This document shows positions 53,372 through 60,948 of a DNA stretch of 64,000 nucleotides, one piece after another. A program made the position numbers and the translations under genes. The notes beneath the pieces are model-generated. The model was not told where the DNA came from, ran no database searches, and worked only from the letters and a program-made list of their open reading frames with translations. The stretch lies in NCBI RefSeq assembly GCF_000183545.2, contig NZ_JH976535.1, positions 1,613,837-1,677,836 on the forward strand. Reading direction: 5' to 3'. Source of the DNA: Thermaerobacter subterraneus DSM 13965. GTDB lineage: Bacteria > Bacillota > Sulfobacillia > Thermaerobacterales > Thermaerobacteraceae. Each line of letters opens with the position of its first letter. Position 1 is the first letter of the stretch.

Positions 53372-54805
53372 ATGCCCCCCGCACCGGCCCTCTCGCCCGG
53401 GGATGGGCGGCTGTTCATCATCGTCATGATCGCCGTGCTGGTGTCGCTGGGCGTGGCAGCGGCCGTGCTCTGGCTGGCCCGGGGCCTGCTGCTGGACCGC
53501 CTCGCCGACCGGGTGGTCCGCCGGTTCCTCAAGGACCCCTACCGGGAGAACCTGTGGGATCTGGCCGTCGGGATGCAGCGGATCCCGCCGCCGCTGCTCC
53601 TGGAACTGGAGCTGCGGGCCGACAAGGGCGAACTGCTGGAACGCCCCCTGGGCGGGCTCCGCCGCTACAGCCGCTGGGAGGACATCGCCTTCAACCCGGC
53701 CCAGCTGGCCCGCCGGCCCCTGCCCCCCGGGGCGCAGGTCGACACGTCGGCCGTCCTGGGTCCCCGGGCGGCGCGTCCCCTTCACCTGGCGACGCCGCTG
53801 CTGGTCAGCGCCATGGGATACGGCATCGGGGTCAGCAAGGCGGTGGCCCTCGCCCTGGCCCGGGGCGCCCACCAGGCCGGAACGGCATATAACGCGGGAT
53901 CCGGACCCGTGGTGCCCGAGATCCTGGAGGCCGGGGGCCCGGTAATCCTCCAGTACACGGGAGGCCCGTGGAACCAGGTCCCGGACCAACTGGCCCGGGC
54001 GGCCATGGTGGAGATCCGGCTGGGGCACGGTGCCCGGGGCGCCCTGGGCCGCCTGGTCCGCCCGGATCGACTCCCGGAGGAGGCCCGCCGGCGCATGGGG
54101 GCGGCCGGGCACAAGTCGCTGCTGCTTGAGGCCCCCCTGCCTGAAACCGAAAACCTGCGGACCTTCCGGGAACTGGTCGACCGGCTTCGCCACTCGACGG
54201 GCGGGGCCCCGGTGGGCATCAAGCTGGTGGCCACCCACCACCTGGAGCACGACCTCCTGTGGGTCCTGGAGGCGGGGGTTGACGTGATCGCCATCGACGG
54301 CTCGGAGGGCGGGACCAGCGAAACCCCGCCGATCCTGGCCGACGACTTCGGCATCCCGACCCTCTACGCCCTGGTCCGGGCCGCCGCCCTGCTGGAGGCC
54401 GCAGGCGTCCGGCAACGGGTCAGCCTGCTGGCCGGCGGCGGCCTGCGGACGCCGGGCGAGTTCTTGAAGGCCCTGGCCCTGGGCGCCGACGCCGTGTACC
54501 TGGGCACAGCGGTGATCATGGCGGCCACCCACGGCCAGCTCAGCAAGGCGATCCCCTTCGAGCCCATCACCCAGCTGGCGTGGGCCAGCGGCCAGCTGGC
54601 CGGCCGGTTCGACCCCGGCCAGGGTGCACGGACGGTGGCCAACTTCCTGAAGGCCTGCACCCTGGAGATGGCCGAGGCCGCCCGGGCCCTGGGCCGCGAC
54701 AGCCTGCGGGCCGTCGACCGCTCGGACCTGGTGGCCCGCACGCCGGAGGCGGCCGACCTCCTGGGGCTTCCCCCGGCCTGGCGGCCGCCCCGCTCACGGT
54801 CCTAG
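53372..54805 (+). CDS. Glutamate-synthase-related FMN-binding protein
   Basis: 477 residues. The N-terminus has one membrane segment (LFIIVMIAVLVSLGVAAAVLWLA). The rest is a GltB-type (alpha/beta)8 FMN domain (TPLLVSAMGYGIGVSKAVALAL, AGHKSLLLEAPLP, GAPVGIKLVATHHLEHDLLW, VDVIAIDGSEGGTSETPPILAD, LLAGGGLRTPGEFLKALALGADAV). It has no glutaminase domain and no cluster cysteines, as in membrane-linked GltB2-like proteins whose electron donor and acceptor are unknown. ATG at 53372 follows AAGGAGGG. The upstream ATG at 53367 is out of frame. Confidence 0.8.
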   Translation: MPPAPALSPGDGRLFIIVMIAVLVSLGVAAAVLWLARGLLLDRLADRVVRRFLKDPYRENLWDLAVGMQRIPPPLLLELELRADKGELLERPLGGLRRYSRWEDIAFNPAQLARRPLPPGAQVDTSAVLGPRAARPLHLATPLLVSAMGYGIGVSKAVALALARGAHQAGTAYNAGSGPVVPEILEAGGPVILQYTGGPWNQVPDQLARAAMVEIRLGHGARGALGRLVRPDRLPEEARRRMGAAGHKSLLLEAPLPETENLRTFRELVDRLRHSTGGAPVGIKLVATHHLEHDLLWVLEAGVDVIAIDGSEGGTSETPPILADDFGIPTLYALVRAAALLEAAGVRQRVSLLAGGGLRTPGEFLKALALGADAVYLGTAVIMAATHGQLSKAIPFEPITQLAWASGQLAGRFDPGQGARTVANFLKACTLEMAEAARALGRDSLRAVDRSDLVARTPEAADLLGLPPAWRPPRSRS

Positions 54806-54974
54806 GGAACCCGTGGGCACCCGCGCCATTTCGCAAAGAGCATCGCCGAGCAGATCGCCGCGCCGCTCGCGGCCCTAGGGAGCGCATGGGCATGGCCGGC
54901 CTGCTTCCCGCCCTGCCGGGCGCCCGGGTCGGACCGCGTCGCTTCCGGCCCGCCCGGGCGCGCGGGCGGGGCCG

Positions 54975-55026
54975 CCCCCTTGCGCCCCTGCGCTGATAAG
55001 CCCCCTTGCGCCCCTGCGCTGATAAG
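54975..55026. repeat. Exact 26-bp tandem duplication
   Basis: Two identical adjacent 26-bp copies (54975-55000 and 55001-55026), each beginning CCCCCTTGCG and ending GATAAG, lie in the 274-bp gap between convergent genes. Confidence 0.7.
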
Positions 55027-55037
55027 CCATTGTGGTG

Positions 55038-55080
55038 GGCGCCCAACTGCGCCACCCCAACCGGTGACCGGTTGGGCGCC
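55038..55080. terminator. Nested inverted repeats at the convergent gene end
   Basis: Two alternative hairpins share bases: an outer GGCGCCCAAC (55038-55047) / GTTGGGCGCC (55071-55080) and an inner CCCAACCGGT (55056-55065) / ACCGGTTGGG (55067-55076). The outer arm touches the stop codon of the reductase gene. It probably terminates both convergent transcripts, but no T-tract is present. Confidence 0.45.
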
Positions 55081-56240
55081 TAGAGCCGCAGGTCGCTGCT
55101 GTGGGCCGGCTGCAGCGAGGCCTCCGGGTCCAGCCGGGTCTTCAGCTGGCTGATGGCCATGGCCGCCTCGGCGAAACCCACGGCAATGAGCTTGATCTTG
55201 CCCGGATAGGTGGCCACGTCGCCGACGGCGTACACCCTGGGCAAGGAGGTGGCGCCACCGGGGCCCGTCACGATCTCGTGGCCCTGCACCTCAAAGCCCC
55301 AGCCGGCCAGGCTGCCCAGGTCCGCCTTGAAGCCCAGGCAGGGAACCAGCACGTCGCAGGGCAGGTCCACCGTGGTGCCGGTGTCCTTGCGGGCCACCCG
55401 CACCCACTCCAGCTGCTCGTCGCCGCCCGCGCCCACCACCTCGGCATCCAGTTCCAGCCGGGCCGGGCTGGCCTGGAGGGCGCGGACGCTCTCCTCCACG
55501 GCGCGGAACTGGCGGCGGCGGTGGACCAGCGTGACGGACTCCGCCACCTCCAGGGCCATGAGCGCCCAGTCGACGGCCGCATCGCCGCCGCCCACGATGA
55601 CCACCCGCTTGCCCCGCAGGTCTTCCAGCCGCTGGACGCCGTACATCAGGCCGCGCCCCTCCCAGCGGTCAAGCCCCCGGGCCGGCAGCCGCTTGGGCTC
55701 GAAGGCACCGAGCCCCGCCGCCACCACCACGCCCCGGGCCCGGACGAACCCGCCTCCCGAGAGGCCGATGCGATAAGCCACCAGGTCTTCCGGCCCGGCC
55801 CCGCCGGTGGCCCGCTCCGGCCCGGCCGGCTCCCCGGTCTCGCTCCCGGCCGCCTCGGGGATGAGGGTCTCCACCCGGGTGTTGAGCCGCACGTCGGCGC
55901 CGAAGCGCAGGCCTTGCTCGATCAGCCGCTCGGCCAGCTCCCGGGCCCGCACCCGCGGGAAGCCCGCCACGTCGTAGATCCACTTCTCCGGATAGACCAG
56001 GGCGGGCTGGCCGCCCAGCTGGCCTGCCGCCTCGAGGATGACCGCCCGCATGCCGCGCAGGCCTGCATAAAAGGCCGCAAACAGGCCCGCGGGCCCGCCC
56101 CCGATGATGGCCACATCGTAGAGGGGCGCCTCGGGCCCCGCGGACGGCGCCGGCGCCCCGGATGTCCCGGTCCCTTCCACCACCCCGTTCCGAGCCGCCG
56201 CCAGCCGGTCCCCGTTGCCGTTCCGGTTCTCCGCTCCCAC
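55080..56240 (-). CDS. TrxR-like ferredoxin-NADP+ reductase
   Basis: 386 residues, FAD/NADPH flavoprotein of the thioredoxin-reductase-like FNR type (YumC family), which passes electrons between NADPH and ferredoxin. FAD motif YDVAIIGGGPAGLFAAFYAG, LGGQPALVYPEKWIYDVAGFP, NADP motif GKRVVIVGGGDAAVDWALM and the C-terminal ATSLPRVYAVGDVATYPGKIKLI all fit. The redox CxxC of thioredoxin reductase is absent. GTG at 56240 follows GGGAGGCAGAGGAA. The upstream region carries the 11-bp CTGA repeats shared with the doxX and fur-like promoters. Confidence 0.85.
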   Translation of the reverse strand: MGAENRNGNGDRLAAARNGVVEGTGTSGAPAPSAGPEAPLYDVAIIGGGPAGLFAAFYAGLRGMRAVILEAAGQLGGQPALVYPEKWIYDVAGFPRVRARELAERLIEQGLRFGADVRLNTRVETLIPEAAGSETGEPAGPERATGGAGPEDLVAYRIGLSGGGFVRARGVVVAAGLGAFEPKRLPARGLDRWEGRGLMYGVQRLEDLRGKRVVIVGGGDAAVDWALMALEVAESVTLVHRRRQFRAVEESVRALQASPARLELDAEVVGAGGDEQLEWVRVARKDTGTTVDLPCDVLVPCLGFKADLGSLAGWGFEVQGHEIVTGPGGATSLPRVYAVGDVATYPGKIKLIAVGFAEAAMAISQLKTRLDPEASLQPAHSSDLRL

Positions 56241-56376
56241 CGTTCCTCTGCCTCCCGTCCCCGGCCCGCCACCCGTCCCCGGCCGGCCGCAGGGCCGGCG
56301 ACCCGCCCGCGGGCGGATCGCCTCCCGCCGTGACGGCGGCTGCCCCCGCCGGCCCTCCGGAGCAGCACGGCATGCC

Positions 56377-56394
56377 GGTTCTTCCAGAAGAACC
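56377..56394. promoter_or_regulatory. Perfect inverted repeat at the reductase transcription start
   Basis: GGTTCTTC-CA-GAAGAACC lies directly downstream of the -10 element TACACT (56395-56400) of the minus-strand promoter, so it would overlap +1. It looks like a repressor operator or a leader hairpin. Confidence 0.5.
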
Positions 56395-56438
56395 AGTGTA
56401 GCGGAGGAACCTGAGGGCAACCTGAGGATGGGCTGATT
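56395..56438 (-). promoter_or_regulatory. Response-regulator-type promoter of the reductase gene
   Basis: The -10 TACACT is at 56395-56400. Ten bases upstream begin three direct repeats read on the + strand as CTGAGG (56411), CTGAGG (56422) and CTGATT (56433), spaced 11 bp. No good -35 exists, as in activator-dependent OmpR-family promoters. Confidence 0.6.
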
Positions 56439-56466
56439 TCCGGTGGTCTCCCGGGTGCGGAGCCGC

Positions 56467-57888
56467 TCAGCCGGGCAGGCGGACGGTCACCGTGGTGCCG
56501 CGGCCCGGGGCGCTGTCGATGGTGATGTGGCCCTGGTGCTGTTCCACGATCCAGCGGGCGATGGGCAAGCCGAGCCCCGTGCCGCCGGGGTCGCGGCTGC
56601 GGGCGGGGTCGGCCCGGTAGAACCGCTCGAAGACGTGGGGCAGGTCGGCCGGAGGGATGCCCACGCCGGTATCGGCCACCGTGAGAATGGCCCCGCCGTC
56701 CCCCGCGCCCCGCAGGCCCAGGGTGATCCGGCCGCCGGCGGGGGTGTACTTGATGGCGTTGTCCAGCAGGATCAGCAAGAGCTGCTTGATCCGGTCGCGG
56801 TCTCCGGGCACGTGCACGGGCTCCAGAGGATCCAGCACCAGCTCCTGCCCCCGCGCCAGCCGCCGGGCCTCCTGAAAGGCTTCCAGGACCACGGCGTCCA
56901 CGTCGAAAGGTTTGATCACCAGGGGCACGCCCGCGTCGGCCCGGGCCAGGGAGAGCAGGTCGGCCACCAGCCGGCTCAGGCGCTCGGCCTCGCTGCGCGC
57001 TTCCTCCAGCGCCCGGGCCTGTTCTTCCGGCGGCAGGCCGGGCCGGCGCCGCAAGAGGTCGAGGTTCCCCAGGATCGCCGTCAGGGGCGCCCGCAGCTCG
57101 TGGGAGGCGTCGGCCACGAAGCGCTGCTGCAGGCGGTAGGCGGTTTCGATGCTGTCGAGCATCTGGTTGAAGGTGGAAGCCAGCATGGCCAGCTCGTCCC
57201 GCCCGGTGGCCTGGACCCGCCGCGACAGGTCCCGGGAGCTGGCGATGGCGCGGGCGGTCTCCGTCAGCCGGGCCACCGGGCGAAGGGCGCTGCCGGCCAC
57301 CGCCCAGCTGCCCACCCCGGCCACCACCAGGCCCAGGGCGCCCAGGCCGGTCAGCAGGACGCGGAAGTCGGCCATGGACGCGTCCAGGCCCCCCAGGGGA
57401 GAGAGGGTGACCACGAACCCCGGCCCGGCCCCGGTGGGGTCGCCCCCCCGCTCCACCGGGTGGACGAAGACCCGCCAGCGCTGGCGGCCGTCGTGGATGG
57501 TGGCAAAGGCACCTGCCGTGCTCCGGGGGACCTCCACGATGGACGGCGCCAGGGCCGGGACGAAGCCGTAGGCCGGTCCCTCGGGCCGGTCCAGGACGGC
57601 CTGCGGGTTCACCGGGGGTGCCACGTCGTCGGGCGAGCGCTGCAGCAGCTGGCCGTCACGGGCGTAGAGCCGCAGGGCCAGGGCCACCCCCTGCTGGCCG
57701 GCCAGGTGCCCCAGGTGGGCCGAGGCGGCCGGGTCGGCCGCCGTGACCGCGGCAGCGGTGATCAGCGCGCGGTCGATGGCCTCGTAGTGGGCGCGGGCGT
57801 GAAAGGCGTAGCTGGCCATGGAGCCCACCAGCACCACCACGGCCATCACCGCACCGAACCACACCACCAGGCGCCAGCGCAGGGGCAG
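56467..57888 (-). CDS. OmpR-partner sensor histidine kinase
   Basis: About 473 residues. A membrane span (WFGAVMAVVVLVGSMASYAF), a ~150-residue extracytoplasmic sensor, a second span (VLLTGLGALGLVVAGVGSWAVAG) and HAMP domain precede the H-box (FVADASHELRAPLTAILGN, near 261), N-box (LLLILLDNAIKYTPAGGRI), and G1/G2 (VADTGVGIPPADLPHVFERF, GGTGLGLPIARWIVEQHQGH). The likely start is an unusual CTG at 57888, seven bases after GGGAGGG, giving the typical kinase start PLRWRLVVWFG. The GTG at 57867 is the first standard start but would cut this motif. It begins four bases after the regulator's stop codon. Confidence 0.85.
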   Translation of the reverse strand: MPLRWRLVVWFGAVMAVVVLVGSMASYAFHARAHYEAIDRALITAAAVTAADPAASAHLGHLAGQQGVALALRLYARDGQLLQRSPDDVAPPVNPQAVLDRPEGPAYGFVPALAPSIVEVPRSTAGAFATIHDGRQRWRVFVHPVERGGDPTGAGPGFVVTLSPLGGLDASMADFRVLLTGLGALGLVVAGVGSWAVAGSALRPVARLTETARAIASSRDLSRRVQATGRDELAMLASTFNQMLDSIETAYRLQQRFVADASHELRAPLTAILGNLDLLRRRPGLPPEEQARALEEARSEAERLSRLVADLLSLARADAGVPLVIKPFDVDAVVLEAFQEARRLARGQELVLDPLEPVHVPGDRDRIKQLLLILLDNAIKYTPAGGRITLGLRGAGDGGAILTVADTGVGIPPADLPHVFERFYRADPARSRDPGGTGLGLPIARWIVEQHQGHITIDSAPGRGTTVTVRLPG

Positions 57889-57891
57889 CGC

Positions 57892-58566
57892 TCATCCCTC
57901 CCGCAGGACGTAGCCGACGCCCCGCACGGTGTGGATCAGCCGCGGCTCGCCCTCCGCCTCCAGCTTCTGGCGGAGCTGCTTGACGTACACCTCGAGGACG
58001 TTGGCGTTACCGCCGAAGTCGTAGCCCCAGACCCGCTCCAGCAGCTGGTCCTTGTTCAGGACCTGCCGGGGATGGAGCATGAACTCGGGCAGAAGCTTGA
58101 ACTCCAGCGCCGTCAGGTGGATCTCCCGCTGGCCGCGCCGGGCCGTGTAGGTACCCGTGTCCAGCACCAGGTCGGCGAAGCGCAGCACCTGGGGCCGCTC
58201 GGCCTGGTGGCGGCGCAAGAGGGCCCGCACCCGGGCCACCAGCACCTCGAAGGTGAAGGGCTTGACCACATAGTCGTCGGCGCCGGCCTCCAGTCCCTGC
58301 ACCTGATCGGCGGGCGCATCCCGCGCCGTCAGGAAGAGGACGGGCAGTTCGGGGTCCGCCGCCCGTAGGCGCTGGAGGACCTCCAGCCCATCCATGCCCG
58401 GCATCATGATGTCCAGGATGACGAGGTCAGGCGGCTGCTCCCGGGCGATCCGCAGCGCCTCTTCCCCCGACGAGGCGGTATCGACGGCAAAACCTTCGTA
58501 GGCTAGACCCCGCTTGAGCAGGCTGGTGACGGCGGGATCATCGTCAACCACCAGGATTCGCTCCAC
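57892..58566 (-). CDS. OmpR/PhoB-family response regulator
   Basis: 224 residues. The receiver is complete: [16 protein letters not shown], phospho-acceptor Asp in [24 protein letters not shown] and [19 protein letters not shown]. The winged helix is standard ([64 protein letters not shown]). GTG at 58566 with GGGGGGAG is the start. With the kinase in the same frame directly downstream it forms a two-component system. It is the best candidate to bind the phased CTGA repeats at the reductase, doxX and fur-like promoters. Confidence 0.9.
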   Translation of the reverse strand: MERILVVDDDPAVTSLLKRGLAYEGFAVDTASSGEEALRIAREQPPDLVILDIMMPGMDGLEVLQRLRAADPELPVLFLTARDAPADQVQGLEAGADDYVVKPFTFEVLVARVRALLRRHQAERPQVLRFADLVLDTGTYTARRGQREIHLTALEFKLLPEFMLHPRQVLNKDQLLERVWGYDFGGNANVLEVYVKQLRQKLEAEGEPRLIHTVRGVGYVLREG

Positions 58567-58964
58567 GCGGTCTCCCCCCGGGCGCAGGCCGCGCTGGCGC
58601 CGCGGCCGGTTCCGCCTCCCATTGTCGCCGGGCGGGCGGATCCCGGTCAATGCGGGAAGAGCCGGCACCCCCGCGCCCCGGCGCCTGGCGGTGCCGGCGG
58701 CGGCAGGCGCGGGGGCTTCCGCGCGCTGGGCGCCCGCCGGGGGTACGGGCCCGTCCGGTGATGAGGATACCGCCATGGCCATCGCCTCCTCGACCGGGCG
58801 CGACGGCGCCGGCTGCCGCCGGCGCCGTCGCGTGCCTTCCGTCGCGTGCCCTCCCCAGCTCTGGATGCCGCCCGGGTCGCCTTCCGCGAACCCGGAACCG
58901 CTCGCGAACCCCGAACCGCGCAGCCTCCGAGCCGGCATCGCCGGGAGCCGGTCTGCCGTCCCGG
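58567..58964. other. Intergenic region with a 14-bp-stem hairpin
   Basis: 398 bp between the doxX-like and regulator genes (same strand). A perfect 14-bp stem with a TGCC loop (58800-58831) is the probable doxX terminator, although no T-tract follows. A GAACCC/GGAACCG repeat lies at 58885-58920. No gene seen. Confidence 0.45.
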
Positions 58965-59576
58965 TCAGTGCTTGCGCTCGAAGACGGCTCCCGGCTGCCA
59001 CGGCGTGCCCAGGGCGGGCAGCGCCCAGCGGTCCAGGCCGTACCAGCCCGCCACCCGCCAGGCCAGCACGATCCAGGTGGCCACGATGAACATCACCGGG
59101 TTGCTGCTCACCGTACCGGCGAAGAGGAAGTTGGCGTTCATGAAGCTGCCGGCGAAGGCCGCGATGCCGGTGAAGAGCCCCAGGATGAGCGCGGTGCCGA
59201 TCAACACCTCGCCGTACGCCACCAGGTGGCCGAAGAGCGGAGCATTGGGCAGCGCCACGCGGTCGATGAACCAGGCGTACCAGCCCGGCACGTCCGGGTG
59301 CTCGCCGGTCGTCTTGGCCAGCGCCCCCTTGAGGAACCCTGCCACCGCCGCACCGGCCTTGTCGCCGGTCCACGCGGGGTTGCCGATCTTCTGCAACCCG
59401 GCCTCCAGCCACTGCCACCCCAGCCACACCCGCAACACCAGCCAGATCCAGGCCGAGCGGGTGTCGCTGAACAACCACCGCGCGAAGGGCGGCTCGGTAA
59501 AGACGCCGTGCCGCTGTTTGATGCCCTCTACGGGCCGGGCCTGCGTCATGGCGCTCGCGCCTCCCGTCGTCGCCAT
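58965..59576 (-). CDS. DoxX family membrane protein
   Basis: 203 residues with about four membrane spans. Family features are the N-terminal [53 protein letters not shown] and [22 protein letters not shown]. DoxX proteins relate to TQO thiosulfate:quinone oxidoreductase small subunit and to MRC thiol-redox complexes in actinobacteria. ATG at 59576 with AGGAGG upstream. The promoter carries the CTGA repeats. A role in thiol or sulfur-linked redox stress is inferred from context. Confidence 0.82.
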   Translation of the reverse strand: MATTGGASAMTQARPVEGIKQRHGVFTEPPFARWLFSDTRSAWIWLVLRVWLGWQWLEAGLQKIGNPAWTGDKAGAAVAGFLKGALAKTTGEHPDVPGWYAWFIDRVALPNAPLFGHLVAYGEVLIGTALILGLFTGIAAFAGSFMNANFLFAGTVSSNPVMFIVATWIVLAWRVAGWYGLDRWALPALGTPWQPGAVFERKH

Positions 59577-59600
59577 GGCCCATCGCCTCCTTCTGGCTCC

Positions 59601-59655
59601 AGCATGCAGGGCGAGGCTGAAAGCCAAATAAAAGGCATCTGAAGGCAGGCTGAGA
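59601..59655 (-). promoter_or_regulatory. Response-regulator-type promoter of the doxX-like gene
   Basis: The -10 CATGCT is at 59601-59606. Ten bases upstream starts a phased array read on the + strand: CTGAAA (59617), a degenerate unit at 59628, CTGAAG (59639) and CTGAGA (59650), each step 11 bp. Confidence 0.5.
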
Positions 59656-59881
59656 AACGGGCCGGGCGGGTCGCGACGCGCCGTGGGTGGCGCCGCGCCG
59701 GGCATCGCGCCAGGGCCCAGCGCCTGGCACCGGGCCTGGCCGGCGTGATGCCTTCCGCCGGTCGTGGCGGGGGGAAGCCGGGTGCCAGACCCTCAAGCGC
59801 CGCCAGGGGCGGTCCTGGCTGTCCCGGGCGCCGGGCGGCCGGTAGCAGGCCGTTCGCCACCCGGTGGGCCTTCTGGCGGGC

Positions 59882-59936
59882 CTTAAGGTCGCACTCAGCT
59901 GCTCTTCAGGGTTCGATCAGCCGGCAGGTGCATGAT
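59882..59936 (+). promoter_or_regulatory. Response-regulator-type promoter of the Fur-family gene
   Basis: Read in the direction of transcription, CTTAAG (59882), ACTCAG (59893), CTTCAG (59904) and GATCAG (59915) are spaced 11 bp. The -10 CATGAT is at 59931-59936, exactly ten bases after the last unit. Orientation and distance equal those at the doxX and reductase promoters. Confidence 0.5.
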
Positions 59937-60020
59937 GCAGGAGGAGACCGTGCCGGACGGGCCTCATGGCCGGCCGGCCGGTTCGTCCCCAACCCAGTCG
60001 GGACGAAGGGAGGCATGGCC

Positions 60021-60602
60021 ATGGAGGGTACATCGAGGGCCAGCCAGGACCGGCCCGGCCCGGTGGGCGACCCCACCCCGGAGCAGAGCCTGGCCGACCC
60101 CGCCCCGAGGCTGGCCCGGCGGCTGCGGGACGAGGGCCTGCGCCTGACGCCCCAGCGCCTGGCTGTCTACCGCTGCCTGCAGGAGTTCGCCGCCCGGCAC
60201 CACCATCCCACGGTGGAAGAGGTCCACCAGGCCCTGGCCGGGGTTCTGCCCCTGGCCAGCGCCGCCACGGTCCGGCGCACCCTGGACCTGCTGGTGGAAC
60301 TCGGCCTGGCGCGCCGGGTCACGTTGCCCGGCGAGGCGGAGCATTTCGACGGCGACCCCCACCTGCACGTGCACGTCCACTGCCGCCAATGCGGGCGGGT
60401 GGAAGACCTTCCCTTCCCCCAGCTGGAGCGGCTGGAAGAGGAGGTCGTCTCCCGGACGGGCTTCGTCGTCACGGGACAGTCCCTGGTCTTTACGGGGCTC
60501 TGCCCGGACTGCCAGCGGGCGAAAGGCGACCTGGCCCGCACCGCGGGCCACCTCGGCCGGCCCGGCGCGCCCGCTCGTCGGAAGCCGCCCGAAACCGCCT
60601 GA
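60021..60602 (+). CDS. Fur family transcriptional regulator (PerR-like)
   Basis: 193 residues. The winged-helix half has EGLRLTPQRLAVYRCLQEF, HHHPTVEEVHQAL and AATVRRTLDLLVELGLARRV. The dimer half has HLHVHVHCRQCGRVEDLPF and the second CxxC in LCPDCQRAK, so the structural Zn2+ site is intact and a sensory metal site (HFDGDPHLHVHVH) is present. It may sense Fe2+/Mn2+ or peroxide. ATG at 60021 lies seven bases after GGGAGG; ATG 60015 is too close to that site. The N-terminal ~30 residues are extended. Confidence 0.85.
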   Translation: MEGTSRASQDRPGPVGDPTPEQSLADPAPRLARRLRDEGLRLTPQRLAVYRCLQEFAARHHHPTVEEVHQALAGVLPLASAATVRRTLDLLVELGLARRVTLPGEAEHFDGDPHLHVHVHCRQCGRVEDLPFPQLERLEEEVVSRTGFVVTGQSLVFTGLCPDCQRAKGDLARTAGHLGRPGAPARRKPPETA

Positions 60603-60948
60603 AAGCGGTTGGAACTGCCAGCAGCCACGTAAGCCGGAAGCCGCCGGAGGAACCCGCCGGAGGCCGCTGGAGGCCGCTGGATTCCGCTGCACCCCGGCCG
60701 CGACCGCTTGAGGCCACGCGCAGCCCGGCCGTGCCGCGCCAGGCGGCCGGGCCCTCGTCAGCGCTTCCTGCATGACCTTTCCCTGCCTGGTTCACCGCCC
60801 TTCAGCCCGACCGCCCTTGCCCGGCGCAGCCCCAGCCGGCCGCCGGCACCCGCCCGCACCGCGCAGCACCATGCCGAACCCTCCTGCAGGCCACATCGTT
60901 GCCAGGAACCCGGCACCGGGCAACGAACTAGCCGGTGGAGGGTTGTCC
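60603..60948. other. Intergenic with short degenerate repeats
   Basis: A small hairpin (AACCGC / GCGGTT, 60593-60610) overlaps the fur-like stop codon. Around 60635-60700 a GCCGCCGGAGG-like unit recurs about four times. No gene seen. The promoter of the dehydrogenase gene was not recognised. Confidence 0.35.

Noticed and set aside
53021..54532. Minus-strand open frame of 503 residues opposite the GltB-like gene
   Set aside because: Antisense shadow. The + strand gene has a strong RBS and a recognised domain.
57656..57895. ATG-started 79-residue frame at the kinase start
   Set aside because: It overlaps the regulator stop by 4 bases and has the RBS, but encodes a Gly/Arg/Pro shadow; the kinase frame begins at CTG or GTG.
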